From Lathyrus oleraceus (Eukaryota; Streptophyta; Magnoliopsida; Fabales; Fabaceae): a DNA stretch of 64,000 nucleotides. Of the stretch, positions 22,761 through 35,560 are shown piece by piece. Numbering within the stretch: position 1 is the stretch's first letter; the number at the start of each line of letters is the position of its first letter. The stretch is taken from contig NC_066579.1 in NCBI RefSeq assembly GCF_024323335.1, forward strand, positions 2,080,501 through 2,144,500, read 5' to 3'. The notes beneath the pieces were generated by a model, which made no database searches, had not been told where the DNA came from, and saw only the letters and a list, made by a program, of their open reading frames with translations. The position numbers and the translations under genes are program-made.

Positions 22761-24896
22761 AAATGCTAACCAGCAAACACCAAAGAAGAAGGTTCTACGT
22801 GCGAACCAACACAAAGTAAACAGACATCCAAAGATGAACCCCAAATGAGTGACGACCGTCACAAATGAACCCCAAAGATGATAACCATCATCACAAATGA
22901 ACCCCATAAGGTAAAACATACCACACACGCCCACTCTGGACAATCAAGTACTCACACCAAAGCCAACGAATGATGGGTGAACACTTACAAAAAAGGAAAA
23001 GGGTGAACAAACAAACTAATAGGGAGTCTGGAACTCAAGCCTAATAGTTGTTACAAAAAAAAAGAAAAGGTTGCCCAGTGAGATCTCGCACGATCTCCTG
23101 CCTACGTATCTCATCTGGTATGAGAATTAGGGCGACATAGTTCCCCTTAATAGGGGAGAAACTCTCTCCTAACCAGAGACCAGGGAAACAACAGACTAAA
23201 AGGGAGACTAACTCGAGCCTAATAGTTGTCATGCAATCCATAATCCCTAAGTTGAGATCTCTAATCAGAACCTAACTCACACAAGAAGCAAGTCAGTTCA
23301 AACAGCAAATAAACACCAATCATAAATGATCAAGCATCACACACTATATACATACAAGAGGCTCAGACAAACGGTTGGGCTTTAGTCAAGAGGGGTCATA
23401 TCAACCTCGACAAACAAGCCAAAACTGTAGGGGTATGCTGAAGCTCTTAACCACTAACATTGAGAGTTAGGGTGAAGCTTGATCAAATATGATAATGAGG
23501 ATTAAACCTCATGCTCTTAACCCTGGCCTGGGTGAGCTCAAATCAAAGAAGGTGTGGGGATCTAGAAAGAGGGACCCTATTCCACTTGACTGACTCTATA
23601 CAGAGATCTTGGGTATTTGTTCAAGAGCATCAGCACGTAGTGCGAGCATAAAGAACGACTCACTGAATAACAGGGGACTGGCTGCTAGTCCCTTCTATCT
23701 GTCAATTGCCTCATCTTGAGGTCTTATCAAGTAACATGCCTCACTTGGAGGTCTTTGGCACAAATGTAGACAATCACAATCAGAGCCTCATAAGGAGGAC
23801 TTCAGCCAAAATGCCTGCCAAAAAGGCGACAGGACTTCCAGACTACATGGAGAAGAAGGCCAAACTACCTCAGTGGTGTATCAACCATACTCCAAAGTCT
23901 AAGCAAAAGCAAAGCTAGCAACTAATGTACCTGTACAAAAGCCAAATAGTTCATATTGTATTCAGAAAACCAAACAAACAACAGTGTAACTTTCCAATAT
24001 CTACACAATGCAAGTCACAAGTGCAAGAACTCAAGTGATTTCATCACATCAATGGACCTACAACACAACAATAGTTAGTGATCAAAGCAAATTGTATCTC
24101 AAATAATGAGGCCACACCAACAATTAGTGCTAAATACCTGAAACACAAAACACAATTGGTGAGTACAAACCACTAGTACAAAGACTAGGGTCAAAGGCAA
24201 GCAAATGACCAAAACAGAAGTCAATATTTCAACATGAAGCACATTCAATCAAACAAGAAGGAGTCCTTAAAAGGACCAAAAACAATTCATAAGGCAAAGG
24301 CATCAAATGATCAATGTAAAGCAAAGGCGAGCAATGGGATCAAAGTTGGACATCAAAGATGGAAAATCCAAATCAAAACAGAAATGCAACCAATGATCAT
24401 AAATTTTTTTATGCAAGCTTATCATGTTATGAATGAACATCATGCAAAAAATTAGATCCAGAAGAGCTCAAATGATAGGAAAATGAAAATGCACAAATGC
24501 AACATCCAAAATTGACACAAATTGTCACACTACATGTTCATGTGTCCAAAACAGTGATGTCAAATGATAAAAATGCCAAACCAAATCTCCAAAATCATGT
24601 CACATGTTAAGATCAAGCATGCCAAATTTCAGATCAATTGGATCAACAATGGAGATTTCACAAGCAAATGAATGCAACATATCCAAATGACACAATGCTC
24701 AATCAAAAAATATCAAATAAAAATCCAGAACTCAACAAATCATGAAAATCATATGAAAAACTACTAGACATTTAAACAAATATGTGAAAAAAACTGGGAT
24801 CAATTTGCATTATCCTACTATTTTTAATGATTTTTCAAAGTTGAATGAAATAAAATGGAATACATGGAAATAATGGAGGGAACATGACAATTCAAA

Positions 24897-25217
24897 AGAA
24901 ATCAGCAAAATGCCTCAGCCAGGTATTGAACCCACGCGTGCTAGCATCAAATGAGCGCTCAAAAATTAAATTCACAAAACACATTGCCAGGAATCAAACT
25001 CAGGCGTACCAGGTCCATGAGAATATCAAAATTAAATTTCACAAAACACGCAGGCCAAGTATCGAACCCACGCTTCAAGGTTAACAAGTGCGCTCAATTA
25101 AAATTCAAAAAAAACACACCAGGCAGGTATCGAACCCACGCCTGGAAGGTTAACGAGCGCTTGGTTAAAATTCTGAAAACGCATGGGCATGGAATCAAAC
25201 CCATGCGCTGGAGGTTC
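24897..25217. repeat. Five-unit tandem repeat with B-box-like cores (right LTR)
   Basis: The counterpart of 3120-3440. Two cores that read ATCGAAC in the left LTR read ATCAAAC here, which is a CpG-type change and lowers their match to the B-box consensus. Confidence 0.7.
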
Positions 25218-25956
25218 AGAAGCAACATGAAATCAAAACGCTGCGTTTTGATCAACAGCCACACAAAAACCCTAGCGCACAGTTGCAGATGCCGGAACAG
25301 TAGTTCCGGTCGTCTTCTCCGACCGTGTCCACGGCGGAGCTCCAAATTTTTTTCCAGAATTCACGAAATGATACACCAAACGAAAGGTCTTTCCATGTAG
25401 ATCTCAAATATCATGCTAGTTTAACCTAATTCTTCCTATATCTCATGGATCGAAGCAAAACACATTGAACATCCAAACTTTAATTCACTCATACATGTTC
25501 ATTTCTTGCTCATTTTTAAAACTAATTACATTAGCAAGCTCAGCAATGGAAGATCTACATGATTATGTACATAAAATTGTAAAAAGAGAGGACGAAAATT
25601 TCACCTACTTGGAATGGCAGTGCACTATTCACGCGTATTCAAGCTTCCATATGCTCCAGATCTTCTCTCTTGCACCTCTTTTGAAGCTTTGAATAGGAAG
25701 CAACACTTGAATCCTCTTAGATTTTGCTCAATTTCAAACTTCCATGGACATGTTCATGCATTCAATCTTCTTGAAAACCAGCTCAATTACCACGAATAAT
25801 GGATGAATCTTGCTTAAAATTCCAGGAGGATCAAGAATCTCAGAAAATATTAGGTGTTTGTGTGAAGAAAAATGAAAATCCAAGTGAGAGAAAAATTGGA
25901 GGGAATGGAAATTTTCAGATCTAGAATTGTTGTTATGGCAAATTCTGTTATGATTA

Positions 25957-25967
25957 GGCTATTTATA
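25957..25967 (-). promoter_or_regulatory. TATA box of the Ogre-A 5' LTR
   Basis: On the minus strand TATAAATAGCC occurs in a setting typical of a plant core promoter, followed by AT- and pyrimidine-rich sequence. The other LTR has the same at 4181-4191. Transcription would start about 30 bases further along the minus strand, making most of the LTR transcribed. Confidence 0.6.
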
Positions 25968-27119
25968 TGATGTGCTAATCACCATGCTAATCACAATTAG
26001 GCTTGGTGAATTAAAATTAAGAAGAAATAAGGTGAATGGCAAATTTGGCAAGTGTGCTTAGCATGAGCAATATGCACGTGAACAGTGCCATGCTAAGCTT
26101 CAATTCTACTTAAAATCAGTCAATAAACAACATTGGATTGGAATTTTGCTCATGTGATCCACCAATTTTGAATTCTTGAATTTCCCTCCAAAATGTACAT
26201 GTATGAACAAGTGGGCCTATGAGCTTCTTTCAAACAAGGGAATGATCTATTTGGAAAGTATTGGTCACAAGGAGCATTTTGCAAAAAGAGTGGTCCAATT
26301 TGGAGTTTTGAAGCCAATGTTATGCCATGTTGAACTTCCATGTACACTTTGTGATCATTTGGCCATAACTTCCCAACCAATCATCAGATGATCATGATAT
26401 AGGACTTTTTGAAAAGAGGAGAGAAAAATATTCAACTTTCATGTTCACCAAAAATCCATTTGAAGCTTCTTTGATGTTGGAAAGTCAAGTTGAATGTGGA
26501 CCAAAAACTTGCCATTTTTGGAAACTTGAAATTACAGGTCACTTTCCATTTTTGGAAACTTTTGCCCTGACTTCAAAATCTTCAAGATAGAGGTTTGAAA
26601 TGACCAATGGACCTATTTTGAACATGAATGAGGTGTCTCAACTCATTTCCCCACCTCCTAGCCCTCAGTTGACTTTACAATTGACTTTTTGGTCCATAGA
26701 TGACCTTGACATGCCCTGATCAGCTTGAACCTCCATCCCTTGGGGAAATGGCTCAGAAATGAAACCCTAGCTCATGCAAGCTCAATATAATGATCATGTG
26801 ATCTTCATCTCAATAGAATGCCTCATCTCCTTGAGAAACCCTGGTTGAAAGAATGCAATTGATTAGGGTTGACTAGAGGTCAAAACCCTAATCCAAAGGA
26901 ACTTGAGGATGAATCATGAAACCTCTGGTGATGACAGAACCATGATGATGGTGATGTATCCTTGCAAATAAGATAATGCTCAAGCTCTGAAGAATCAGGA
27001 AACCCTAATTGAAGCACAAACCCTCAGATGGTTGATGATCAATTTAAAGAAACCCTCAGGCTTGAATCATGTAACTTCCAATCTTCTGAAAAGACTTTGG
27101 AGGATGACTCTCTTATTTT

Positions 27120-27124
27120 CAGAT
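27120..27124. repeat. Target duplication CAGAT of Ogre-B, left copy
   Basis: CAGAT precedes the TGTAAGACC start of Ogre-B and recurs at 56568-56572 directly after its end GTCACA. Removing Ogre-B and one copy makes the Ogre-A LTR collinear with 5333-5441. Confidence 0.95.
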
Positions 27125-28426
27125 TGTAAGACCCCAATTTTGGGCCCTAAGATCCCTCATGGCCCATATCATTCATATCATGGCCTCAAGGATCAATGCT
27201 TGCCTTTGCTTTCCTCTTAGTGGATAGATTGCCTTGTGGGTTTGTTTCTTGATCACCAAGCATACCTTGCATTTGTATATCTTTGCCTTTCATATATTTA
27301 TCATTCAAAAAGTACAAAAATATTGTCAGTCTAACCTTGTTGCTTGCAGTTGAAGCAATCATCAGCAATTAGGTCAAAGTCAGTCAACAGTCAGTCAAAG
27401 CAATGGATGGTGGCCATTCTTGCAGAATTTGGGCACCATGATCATTAATCAAGATTCATACATCTTGAGACATCATTTGAAAACAAGTTCTCAAGGAATC
27501 AGGGTTTGGAAATCATCAGAAGTGCATCAGTCACTCAAAACCCTAGAAAAGTCAAACTTGGTCAACTGTTGATTTAATCAGTGATTTGATGGATAGAATT
27601 GGCTTGAAGGAGTTCATTCATGCTTGTATAAGTCTCATCTATCATGTTCAACCTCATCATGGAAGAAAATCAAGTCAAACAGAAATTTTCCAGAAATAGA
27701 AAGTGGACCTGTAATTCCAACTGCCAAAAATGGAAACTTCTTGATCTTAAACTTACATCATGATACAAGCTCCAAATGAATTTTTGCCCAACATGAAAGT
27801 TGAAGATCTTGTCTTCCCATTTTCAAAAAGTCCAAGAACATCAAAATCCCATGTGTGGTTGTCAAGATATGATCAAATCATTTTCACCAATTTTTGAACT
27901 TCAACAAGCCATAACTCTCAAACCATAAGGCCAAATTTGGTGGGGTTTTTTCCTACAAACCACATTTTTCATCCTCTTTCCAAAAATATAAATTTCATGA
28001 CCTAAAACCTTACCATTCAAAATGGCATTTTTGGGACCTTTTTCATTTAAAATCAGGTTTGACTCAAGTTTGACTTTTTGAGTTTTTGACTTTTTCTTGA
28101 TTTGACCAATTGGGAAATGTTCCATATATTATTTGTGACTTGCTCAAAGCCATAAACCATGGTCATACCACCATCCTACCTCTATTTTGGCCAAAATGCA
28201 AACATGGTATTTCTTAGCAAATGGAAGCATGAAAGCAAGGCATGATTAGCAATTCAAGTACAGACATAAAACAGCAAATTGGATGTCTTTTTTCTGCTGT
28301 TTTTCAGGCCCAGCTCGTACAGCATTGCACCCTCCAATTCCACATTCTTCCACTTAGCAAAAATGCAAATCACTCCACCAAGACTAAACCAGTTTAGCAT
28401 TTGATTAGTAAAGATAAAACAGACAA

Positions 28427-28436
28427 TATAAGGACA
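28427..28436 (+). promoter_or_regulatory. Possible TATA box of the Ogre-B LTR
   Basis: ACAATATAAGG lies in AT-rich sequence about 25-30 bases before AACCCTAGACTGCAG, which resembles the start of a plant transcript. If used, the terminal repeat R would be about 6 kb. Other TATA-like words exist in this LTR, so this is only a candidate. Confidence 0.35.
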
Positions 28437-29129
28437 TTTTCTGACATTTTTGTAAACCCTAGACTGCAGCCACAGACCAAAAACATCTATTCTCCTCTCA
28501 TCTTGCATTTTTGCACAAAGAGAATTCTGAGCAAAACATCAAAAACCCTTGAGTCACCTTCATTGTTTCTTCATTTGGACTCCATTTGGAAGTGATTTGC
28601 TGCATCAAACATCCTCTGCATAGCCATCTTCATGTCCTGTTTTCTCAAAGCTCAACAAATGGCAAATCGAGCTGTGAGATTTTCCAAGCATTCTTGAGCT
28701 TGTCTACACCAAGTATCTTTCATTGCCAAGCACAAGGAAGGACTGTTCGAGCACAACAACTTCAAAACACCACTGTTTCACGTTTTCTTCCAAAATAAGT
28801 AAGTGAATCGACCTCCTCCTTTTACCATGCCATGATATGCTTTAGATAGTTCACTTGATGCTGATTCTAATGGATGTTAGTTTGCTTGAAATGGTTGACT
28901 ATATCGTGTTAAATCTGAACTTTCATTTTCATGTGTAAAATGCTTCTTTCTTCGATTTGGCTTGGACATGATGAGTTAATGAAATATGATACCACATTCT
29001 TGTTGTTTGATGCTTGATGAAGCTATTGGCATGCTTGGTTTCATTTTCTGGGCATGTTGATTCATGATGATGTTGCATGAACTTGATGAATACTGTTGCA
29101 TTAAAGCCCTAATTCTGTCCAGATTTCCA

Positions 29130-30690
29130 CAGGGTTAAATGTTGTTTTGTGGTTGGTTGATGTTAAATGATGATAGTTGTTTGTTTGCTTGTTGTTTGGA
29201 ACTTCAATTAATGATGGATTTTGATGAACACATTATGTTATTGCTGAACCATGCTGCTGCTGTTTTGAACCCTACCACGCCCAAAAAATTTCATGATTAT
29301 GTTGTTTTGCTGTTAGTGTTCATGGCCATATGCTGGTTTTGTTTTTGTTCATGTCCGTGAATGATGATGTTTGAAAATACCATGAACCATTGCTGCTATA
29401 CCATGCTGCTAACCATGCTGTTATGCCCTGCTGCAATTGCCCTGCTGTTTTGAATTTGTTTGTTGGACTTTATTTCGATCAATTGCTTGAAGTTACATGG
29501 GCTATTGTTGAACCCTGCTTGCTATAACATGTTGTCCGTGTGCTATTGTTGGATTTTATTGTAACTGCTTGATGATGAGTGCACTGTTGTATTGAACCAA
29601 ACATCATGTCCAGAAAATCCAATGTGAAATATGTTATGTGCTGTTGTATGCTGTTGTTCATGTTTTGCGTTATAATGATGATGACATGATGTTAACGATG
29701 CTGCTAAAACCATGTTGCTGTCTTGAACTGGCCCATGAAAATCCATATGATTTGTTGGTCATGCTGATTAAACCTTGCTTGCTAAATCCATGCTGTTGTA
29801 TGCTGTTGTGTGCTGTTGTCTGCTTTTGTTTGGGTTGCAGCATGAACATCCCCATGAGCATGCTTGTTCCAATGTTGGTTGATGTTCCATGATGATTGTT
29901 GTTTTGGCTTGTTGGATTATTGATGCTGTTTTGTTGTTTGGTCATGCCCTGCTGTTGCTTTGGATATGCCCATGAAAATCCATATGTTTTAAGCTGCCAT
30001 ACTAATTATGCTATGTTGTTGTATGCTTAGTCTGGTTTGGTTCATTGGATGATGAATATGCTTTGTTGCTGTTTTGAACTGGCTCATAAAATCCACATGC
30101 TGCTATTTGTTTGCTTGGTCGATTGGTTGATGTTGCTTGATGTTGCCATACCATTACCATGCTGCTGCCTGTTCTGTTTGGATGTTAATGCACACATGAC
30201 ACTACTGCTGACAAAACCATGCTGCATTTTTTGAAATCCCATGAGCATTGTCCTGAAAACCATGTATACATGCGTGCTGTTGTTTGATTGCAGTAGGAAC
30301 ATTACCCATACTATGCTGTTGCTTAATGTTTGTTTATAATGCTAACATGATGATGGTTGTTGCTGTTGTTTTTGAAACCAATACCCTGACAGTTATTTCC
30401 ATGCCATGTGGTATGCTATTGTTTGTTTGATGTGTAAACATTGCCAATGCCATGTCAGTTGTTTGCTGTTGTTTGTTTTGGTGTGGATGTTGGTAACTAC
30501 ATGTATACCCTACTGCTGTTTCGCATGAACATAACCATGTCCAGAAATTCACTTTGTTTCATACTCTGTTTGTTGGTTAACATTGCCTAATGATGATATT
30601 ACCTTGTCATGATTGATCATTGATGCTGTTGTATTGTTTGATCATGCCTTTGCTGCTTAAACCTTAAAGTTTCATTTGAAAAAAACAGAA
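29130..30690. repeat. Low-complexity TGCTGTTG-rich region in the Ogre-B LTR
   Basis: Degenerate words such as CATGCTGTTG, TTGTTTG and CCATGCTGCT recur without a clean period. Reading frames on both strands here are by-products of the composition. The same region lies at about 51155-52715. Confidence 0.75.
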
Positions 30691-32839
30691 ATTTGAACTT
30701 GTTTGGCCATGTACTGTTCTATTGGCTGGGAGCCAATCAGAACATTTCGTTTTGCCTTGCCAAAACGCAGTAGTTTAGGTTAATGAGCCCGGAATTACAA
30801 GTTTGCCATCGGTTGACTCCTAGTTGACCAATTTGCCATGCTTTCATGTTCAATATTTCATCAATTATTCATCAAACTTCCATAATTCATTTTCAATTCA
30901 ATTTTTATCCAAAAATCTTGAAATTTTTCCCTCATACTCATGAATGTGTCTAGAATTTTATGGTGAATTTTAATTATTTTTCCATTGGCTGGATTTTTTA
31001 ATGATAATTATTTTCTTGACATGTATGCCAAAATGATACCTTGTACCATTCTCTTTGTGAAATTGTCATATTGCATCCATTGCCTTTGAAATTTTTTGTG
31101 GTAAAACTAGACACATTAATCTTCATTTCCATATAAAGTTTGTGCATTTATCATTTGTGGGTTGATAGTTATGATTTTTTGAAGTTGTGTGTTGCATTTG
31201 GTGTCACAACATGAACATGCATTTTCCCAATTTTTGTTCACATGCTTCCCCTTAACCAAATCACTTCAAATTTTGCATGAATGATCCCTTGTATGTCTAA
31301 TTGATGTATGAATTTTCTTGGAATTAATCTTGCTGTTTTCCATTTGATTGAGAATTTTCTTCCATATGTGGTCATTTGTTGACTTTTTGTGCTATGCCTT
31401 GCCAAATCTTTTGTGAAATTCTCAAATCTTATTGTATGACCATGAAATTTCATATGTGATAACTAGACATCTCAAGCTTTGCATTGGTGTTAATCTCATT
31501 CATTTCTCTTCTGTTTTCAAATTGATATGATTTTTTTGAAGTTGACCCATGCTTGTTGACTTTCACCATGCTTACTTGAATTTGATTTGACTTCATGATT
31601 TTACTTGACAGCCTTCCTCTCATCCAAATGCCATGAAATTTGACATGTATACCATGTTAGATGTTAGGATTGAGTGTGATTTATTTCATGATTTTTGAAA
31701 TGTTTGAGTTGACTTTTGAATGAAGTCTTTGCTGTTGACTTTTGTATGCTTCTCTTGCCATGCTTTGCATCCTTTTGCATATGAAATGACCATGATGCAT
31801 GATTTAATTATGAATCCAATTGAGAATGCTTCTTGAATGTTTAGACTTGAATTGGGTTGACTTTCCTTTGCTGCCTTGACTTTTTCTTTCATCTTTGGCC
31901 CTAGGCTAGTCCTAGTGGTCTTCTAAGCTTATGTTGAGTTCATCTATTTCAGGTTGAGCACCAATGCCCCAAAGACCTTTCAATTTTGATTGAGTTGGTT
32001 TGTTTATCATGTGCTAACACTTGTTTTGTAGGTTGACTCATAGGCTTGAGTCTTTGTGCCTTGCACAATTGGTCCCTCTGTGGCTGACTATTGGGTTATT
32101 TCCTTTTGATTTTGATTGTTGACTTGTTTGCTAATAAGTTTGACTTTTTCAGGTACTTTAGTTGCCTAAGTTCTTTGAACTTGCTTGCTTTGCTTTTTAG
32201 CATTTGCTTTGAGGTATAATTACTTCTTCTTCATGTAGTCTGGAGACCCGGTCTGTTATTTGACCGGGCAAACTGTCTGAAGTCCTCCTTAAGAGGCAAT
32301 GCCTGTGTTTGTTTATATTTGTCCTAAGCAGGAAAAGTCCTTCAAGTAAGGCAATTGGTGGAAGGTAGGGATAAGCAATCTATCCCCCACTATTCAGTGT
32401 GTCCTCTCTTTGCTCCCATTACATGGTTGAAGCATTGAGATAAAACCCAAGATCTAATCGAGTCAATAATGTGGAGAGAGTTCCTACTTTCTGAACTCCC
32501 ACACTTTCTTTTATGCTCTCTCTTATCTGAGATAGAAGCAATGAGGCACACCCCTCATCTCCTTTTCATCTGCTTCACCTGAGTCCCTCAATGGCCAGGT
32601 TAAGAGCGACCCTTACCTGTTACAGTGGACTTTCAAAGTCAAACCCTCTTGTGTGAGCCCCCATTGTTTGGCTATACAGTGTGCTGTTTGATATTCATTG
32701 ATTGTTTGTTTGCTTCATGTGCACTTGCTTGCCTATATGCTATGCATTTATCATCATCATCAATTGCCATTAGTGCATGATCATCTCATTTGTTTTGTGA
32801 TGCTATCATTGTTGTTTGCCCATTGAGGACAATTGTAAG

Positions 32840-33545
32840 TCCATTGCTTTGGCATTTGCTCCTATGACATGGAAGTGAGTATAAGACCATCACTTTGGCC
32901 ACTCATCTTATCTCTGCTCATTGCTTTGTCTATTTGTATGTGAGGATACAACTGTAAGTCCCTGCAAGTTGGCGTTTGTTATCCTAGGATCATACTGTGG
33001 ATGTTAGAGTAAGCCCAGACAGATTGGCATCTTACATCCATGCTTTGCTTTTGTTTGTCTATGTGAGGATACAGCTATAAGTCCCTGCAAGTTGGCATCT
33101 GTTCTCCTGTGATCATAAGTTGATTTGCTTGATTGTATGAGAAATTGCAATTGTAAGTCCCTGCAAGTTGGCTTTTGCTTTCTCATCATCTCATGTTGCA
33201 TTGCTCTTGTATGTGAGGATCCATTGTAAGTCCCTGTAATGTGGCATTGGATTTCCTAGGACCATACTGTGGAGTTAACCTAAGTCCAGACAGATTGGCA
33301 GTTAACTTCCATTTCTCATTCTTGTTTTCTTCTGTGGAGATTAGTGTAAGACCATTGAGTGGCTTCTGATATCCTGTTCTGTTTTAGGAGACTGGTGTAA
33401 ATCCATCTATTGGTATCCGGTATCCGCTTTTTATTTCTTTGCCTGTGGAGATTAGTGTAAGACCATTGAGTGGCATCTGACATCCCATTCTGTTTTAGGA
33501 GATTGGTATAAGACCAGTGATTGGCATCCGGTATCCGCCTTTCTT
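32840..33545 (+). repeat. Degenerate tandem array in the Ogre-B LTR
   Basis: Roughly ten units of 50-90 bases are built on 'tgtaagtccctgcaagttggc' variants (for example 32960, 33075, 33150, 33225) and on 'gtaagaccattgagtggc' variants (33350, 33460, 33505), with 'gtgaggata' between. The second LTR carries the same array at about 54867-55572. Confidence 0.8.
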
Positions 33546-34450
33546 ATTTTGTTTGTTTGTTATTGCTTATTTCCATTCCAAAGGACACACTTGAATCATC
33601 TCCCATATGATTTCAAGAAGTGAACCTTCTAAGAAGTTTTACAATCCACCTTCATCCATTCATCATTCATTATGTCCTAAACCTTTTCACACTTTATCTT
33701 TCAAATTTGACATAAGTGTTGTGCAAACATCTTCATGCTTTTCAAACTAAAAACCTGGACCCCGAGTCCTTGACTTTTTTCAAACTCATTTCATAATACT
33801 TCTGAATCAATCTTAATCATACTTTGACCTCATTTTCATAATCACAATCAATTAACTTCACTCATTCACTTGTTTTGGCTTTGTCCATTAATCTTTTCAT
33901 GCATTAGCCATAGGCTTCAATTATCTTTGTGGTTGATGTAAATCTTGCCTATCCTTAGTGAGTCGACAGTAAGACTTCCGTACTTCAAACAGGGCTAACC
34001 CCTCTAGTACGTCGAAGCTATCCTCGCATGGTGGATGTTGTTTTTGGTCGAGTGTTCTCCCATTGATAATGAAAAGCCTCAGTGCTTGTGTTTAAAACTG
34101 AATCCACCAACTTTTGGAAATCTTTTAGCCGAACTACGGCGTTCTGATCCTTACCTTTGATGGAAGGTACGTAGGCAACGGGTTCATCCGTTCGAACCCA
34201 ATAATAACTAACTTGTATATTCTTTTCTCATCATCCCAATCATGTTTGCACAATCTTTATGTCATAACGAATAACAATTTTTACAACAAGTGTGAAAAGG
34301 GCTCCCTAGGAGTACCTAGGACGTGATGGGTGCCTAACACCTTCCCATTGCGTAATTTACCCCTTACCCAGAATCTCTGATCTTTTTATTAGTTTTCTAC
34401 GTGTAAAACTTCTTAGGCTTTTGTTCGCTTTTTAGCCAATCCTTTGGATA

Positions 34451-34456
34451 AATAAA
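34451..34456 (+). terminator. Poly(A) signal in the Ogre-B LTR
   Basis: AATAAA lies about 90 bases before the LTR end; the copy that would serve as 3' end signal is at 56476-56481. It implies a U5 of well under 100 bases. Confidence 0.5.
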
Positions 34457-34548
34457 AGTGCGGTGGCGACTCGAAATTTTCAATGTATCTCATAGCTTAT
34501 GATTTAATCGATAGATCATATAGCGACGAATACACCGTCACAGAAAAG

Positions 34549-34567
34549 TGGCGACTCTGCTGGGGAT
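34549..34567 (+). other. Primer-binding site of Ogre-B
   Basis: TGGCGACTCTGCTGGGGAT starts six bases after the LTR end CCGTCACA. It is the Ogre-type site, reported as complementary to an arginine tRNA 3' end. Confidence 0.9.
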
Positions 34568-35560
34568 ATAAGCCAGAATCCTTGGTGGTAGTGCCTACTT
34601 TTCACCCTTGTTGTGCTATATTGTTATCTATTATTTGACATATTTTTGTACAATTTGGGATCACTGTATTGATTGTAATGTGTGAATTGCTTGATATACA
34701 ATGGCTGTTTGCTTTGGTGATCTGTGAGATGAGTTCTATACCCGAACTCGAGTGCACTCTAGGATAGGAGAATGGCATAGTCTTGTCGACTGGTGTGGAG
34801 TAGTCCTTAGCCAGTTGACTTGCGAGCCCATTCACTTGGTGGAGGTCATGTTGAACTAATAATGTCACACAAGTTATTTGTGGTTAGGCATTATTCTTTC
34901 AATCATGTTCCGCAGAAGCCAAGGACCTTAGTTTACCAAACCCATCTTGGCCTATTTTTAGGACCGTAGTGCGGAGGTCGTTCAGATGTCAGTTCTGATA
35001 CGATTGTTACGCGATACTACACTCATAAGAGTTTCTCTTGAGAATATTCTTGGAATACGAGTATTCGTTCCTCCGATAATATTCGAAAGATGGAACGATG
35101 ATTATGGGAACCTCTGATAGAACATGTCTGGCAGGTTTAAACCCTAGTACACTCCCTTTGGGTGGTTCTTAACCGAGACTCCATGCTCGTGACTCTCAAC
35201 AAACCCATGATTCGTGGTTGAGTCGTTCAAACATTGTTAATATCAATGGATCCCGGATCAGGTGTAAAACCTAAAATCCATCAAAGCGGCTGGTTGATAT
35301 TAGGAATGTTTGAACCGGTTCATGTACCGTTAATATCAATGGAACTTGGGTGTCGATAAGGTGAAAACCTAAATCCACCAAAATGGATGATTGATATTAG
35401 GGATACATAGAGCTTTCCCACGACCTTTGTTTGGTGTGCTTTGCTTGATCCTTGAGTGTGTTTGTTGCATTCATGCATTCACGCATTTCATCCGCATTCA
35501 TGTCATCAAAAAGAGAAAATTTTCAAGGAACTTAAAGGGTTATTTGCAAAATTTTCAGAC
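34568..35560 (+). other. Untranslated leader of Ogre-B
   Basis: About 1 kb without a gene. It contains two imperfect repeat units (about 35226-35314 and 35325-35400), each able to form a hairpin, and CAT-rich sequence at 35465-35510 just before ORF1. Its first 500 bases are conserved in relic E (58053-58380). Confidence 0.75.
35226..35314 (+). promoter_or_regulatory. Long stem-loop in the Ogre-B leader
   Basis: TTCAAACATTGTTAATATCA (35226-35245) pairs with TGATATTAGGAATGTTTGAA (35295-35314), 20 bases with two mismatches, around a loop of about 49 bases. A second hairpin with arms TAATATCAA and TTGATATTA follows at 35331-35399. Placement between primer site and first reading frame suits an RNA packaging or dimerisation signal; that role is inference. 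Confidence 0.6.

Larger units (their letters stand above)
22009..27124 (-). repeat. 5' LTR of Ogre-A, main part
   Basis: On the plus strand it starts TGTCGCAACGCG beside the primer site and continues to 27124, where Ogre-B is inserted; the last 94 bases resume at 56573. Total length without Ogre-B is about 5210 bases. Near the inner end, on the sense strand, is the block GCTAATACCTTCCCCTTGCG, also present in variant form in Ogre-B (34340-34362). 22540-22760 holds four copies of a roughly 60-bp unit containing ATGGACTTACATCCGACTCC. 24897-25217 is the B-box-like tandem repeat. Confidence 0.92.
27125..34542 (+). repeat. 5' LTR of Ogre-B (7418 bp)
   Basis: It runs from TGTAAGACCCC to ACCGTCACA and is the counterpart of 49155-56567. 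Contents: a possible TATA box near 28430, a low-complexity stretch rich in TGCTGTTG-type words (29130-30690), AT-rich sequence to about 32200, a short-unit array (32840-33545), a poly(A) signal at 34451 and a second copy of the first part of the primer-site sequence at 34464-34472. Short open frames occur in both LTRs alike and carry no protein signature. Confidence 0.95.

Noticed and set aside
27901..30552. Short open frames in the Ogre-B LTR (for example 29638-29892, 29670-29945)
   Set aside because: Present on both strands in both LTRs, made of low-complexity sequence, and without any protein-family motif.
32840..33545. CRISPR-like array of repeats and spacers
   Set aside because: Repeats are degenerate, spacing is irregular, the context is a plant LTR, and no cas genes are present.
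34449..34620. LTR boundary placed at the first GGTGGCGACTC (34463)
   Set aside because: The LTR comparison shows identity continues to ACCGTCACA at 34542 and 56567, followed by the primer site on one side and the CAGAT duplication on the other.
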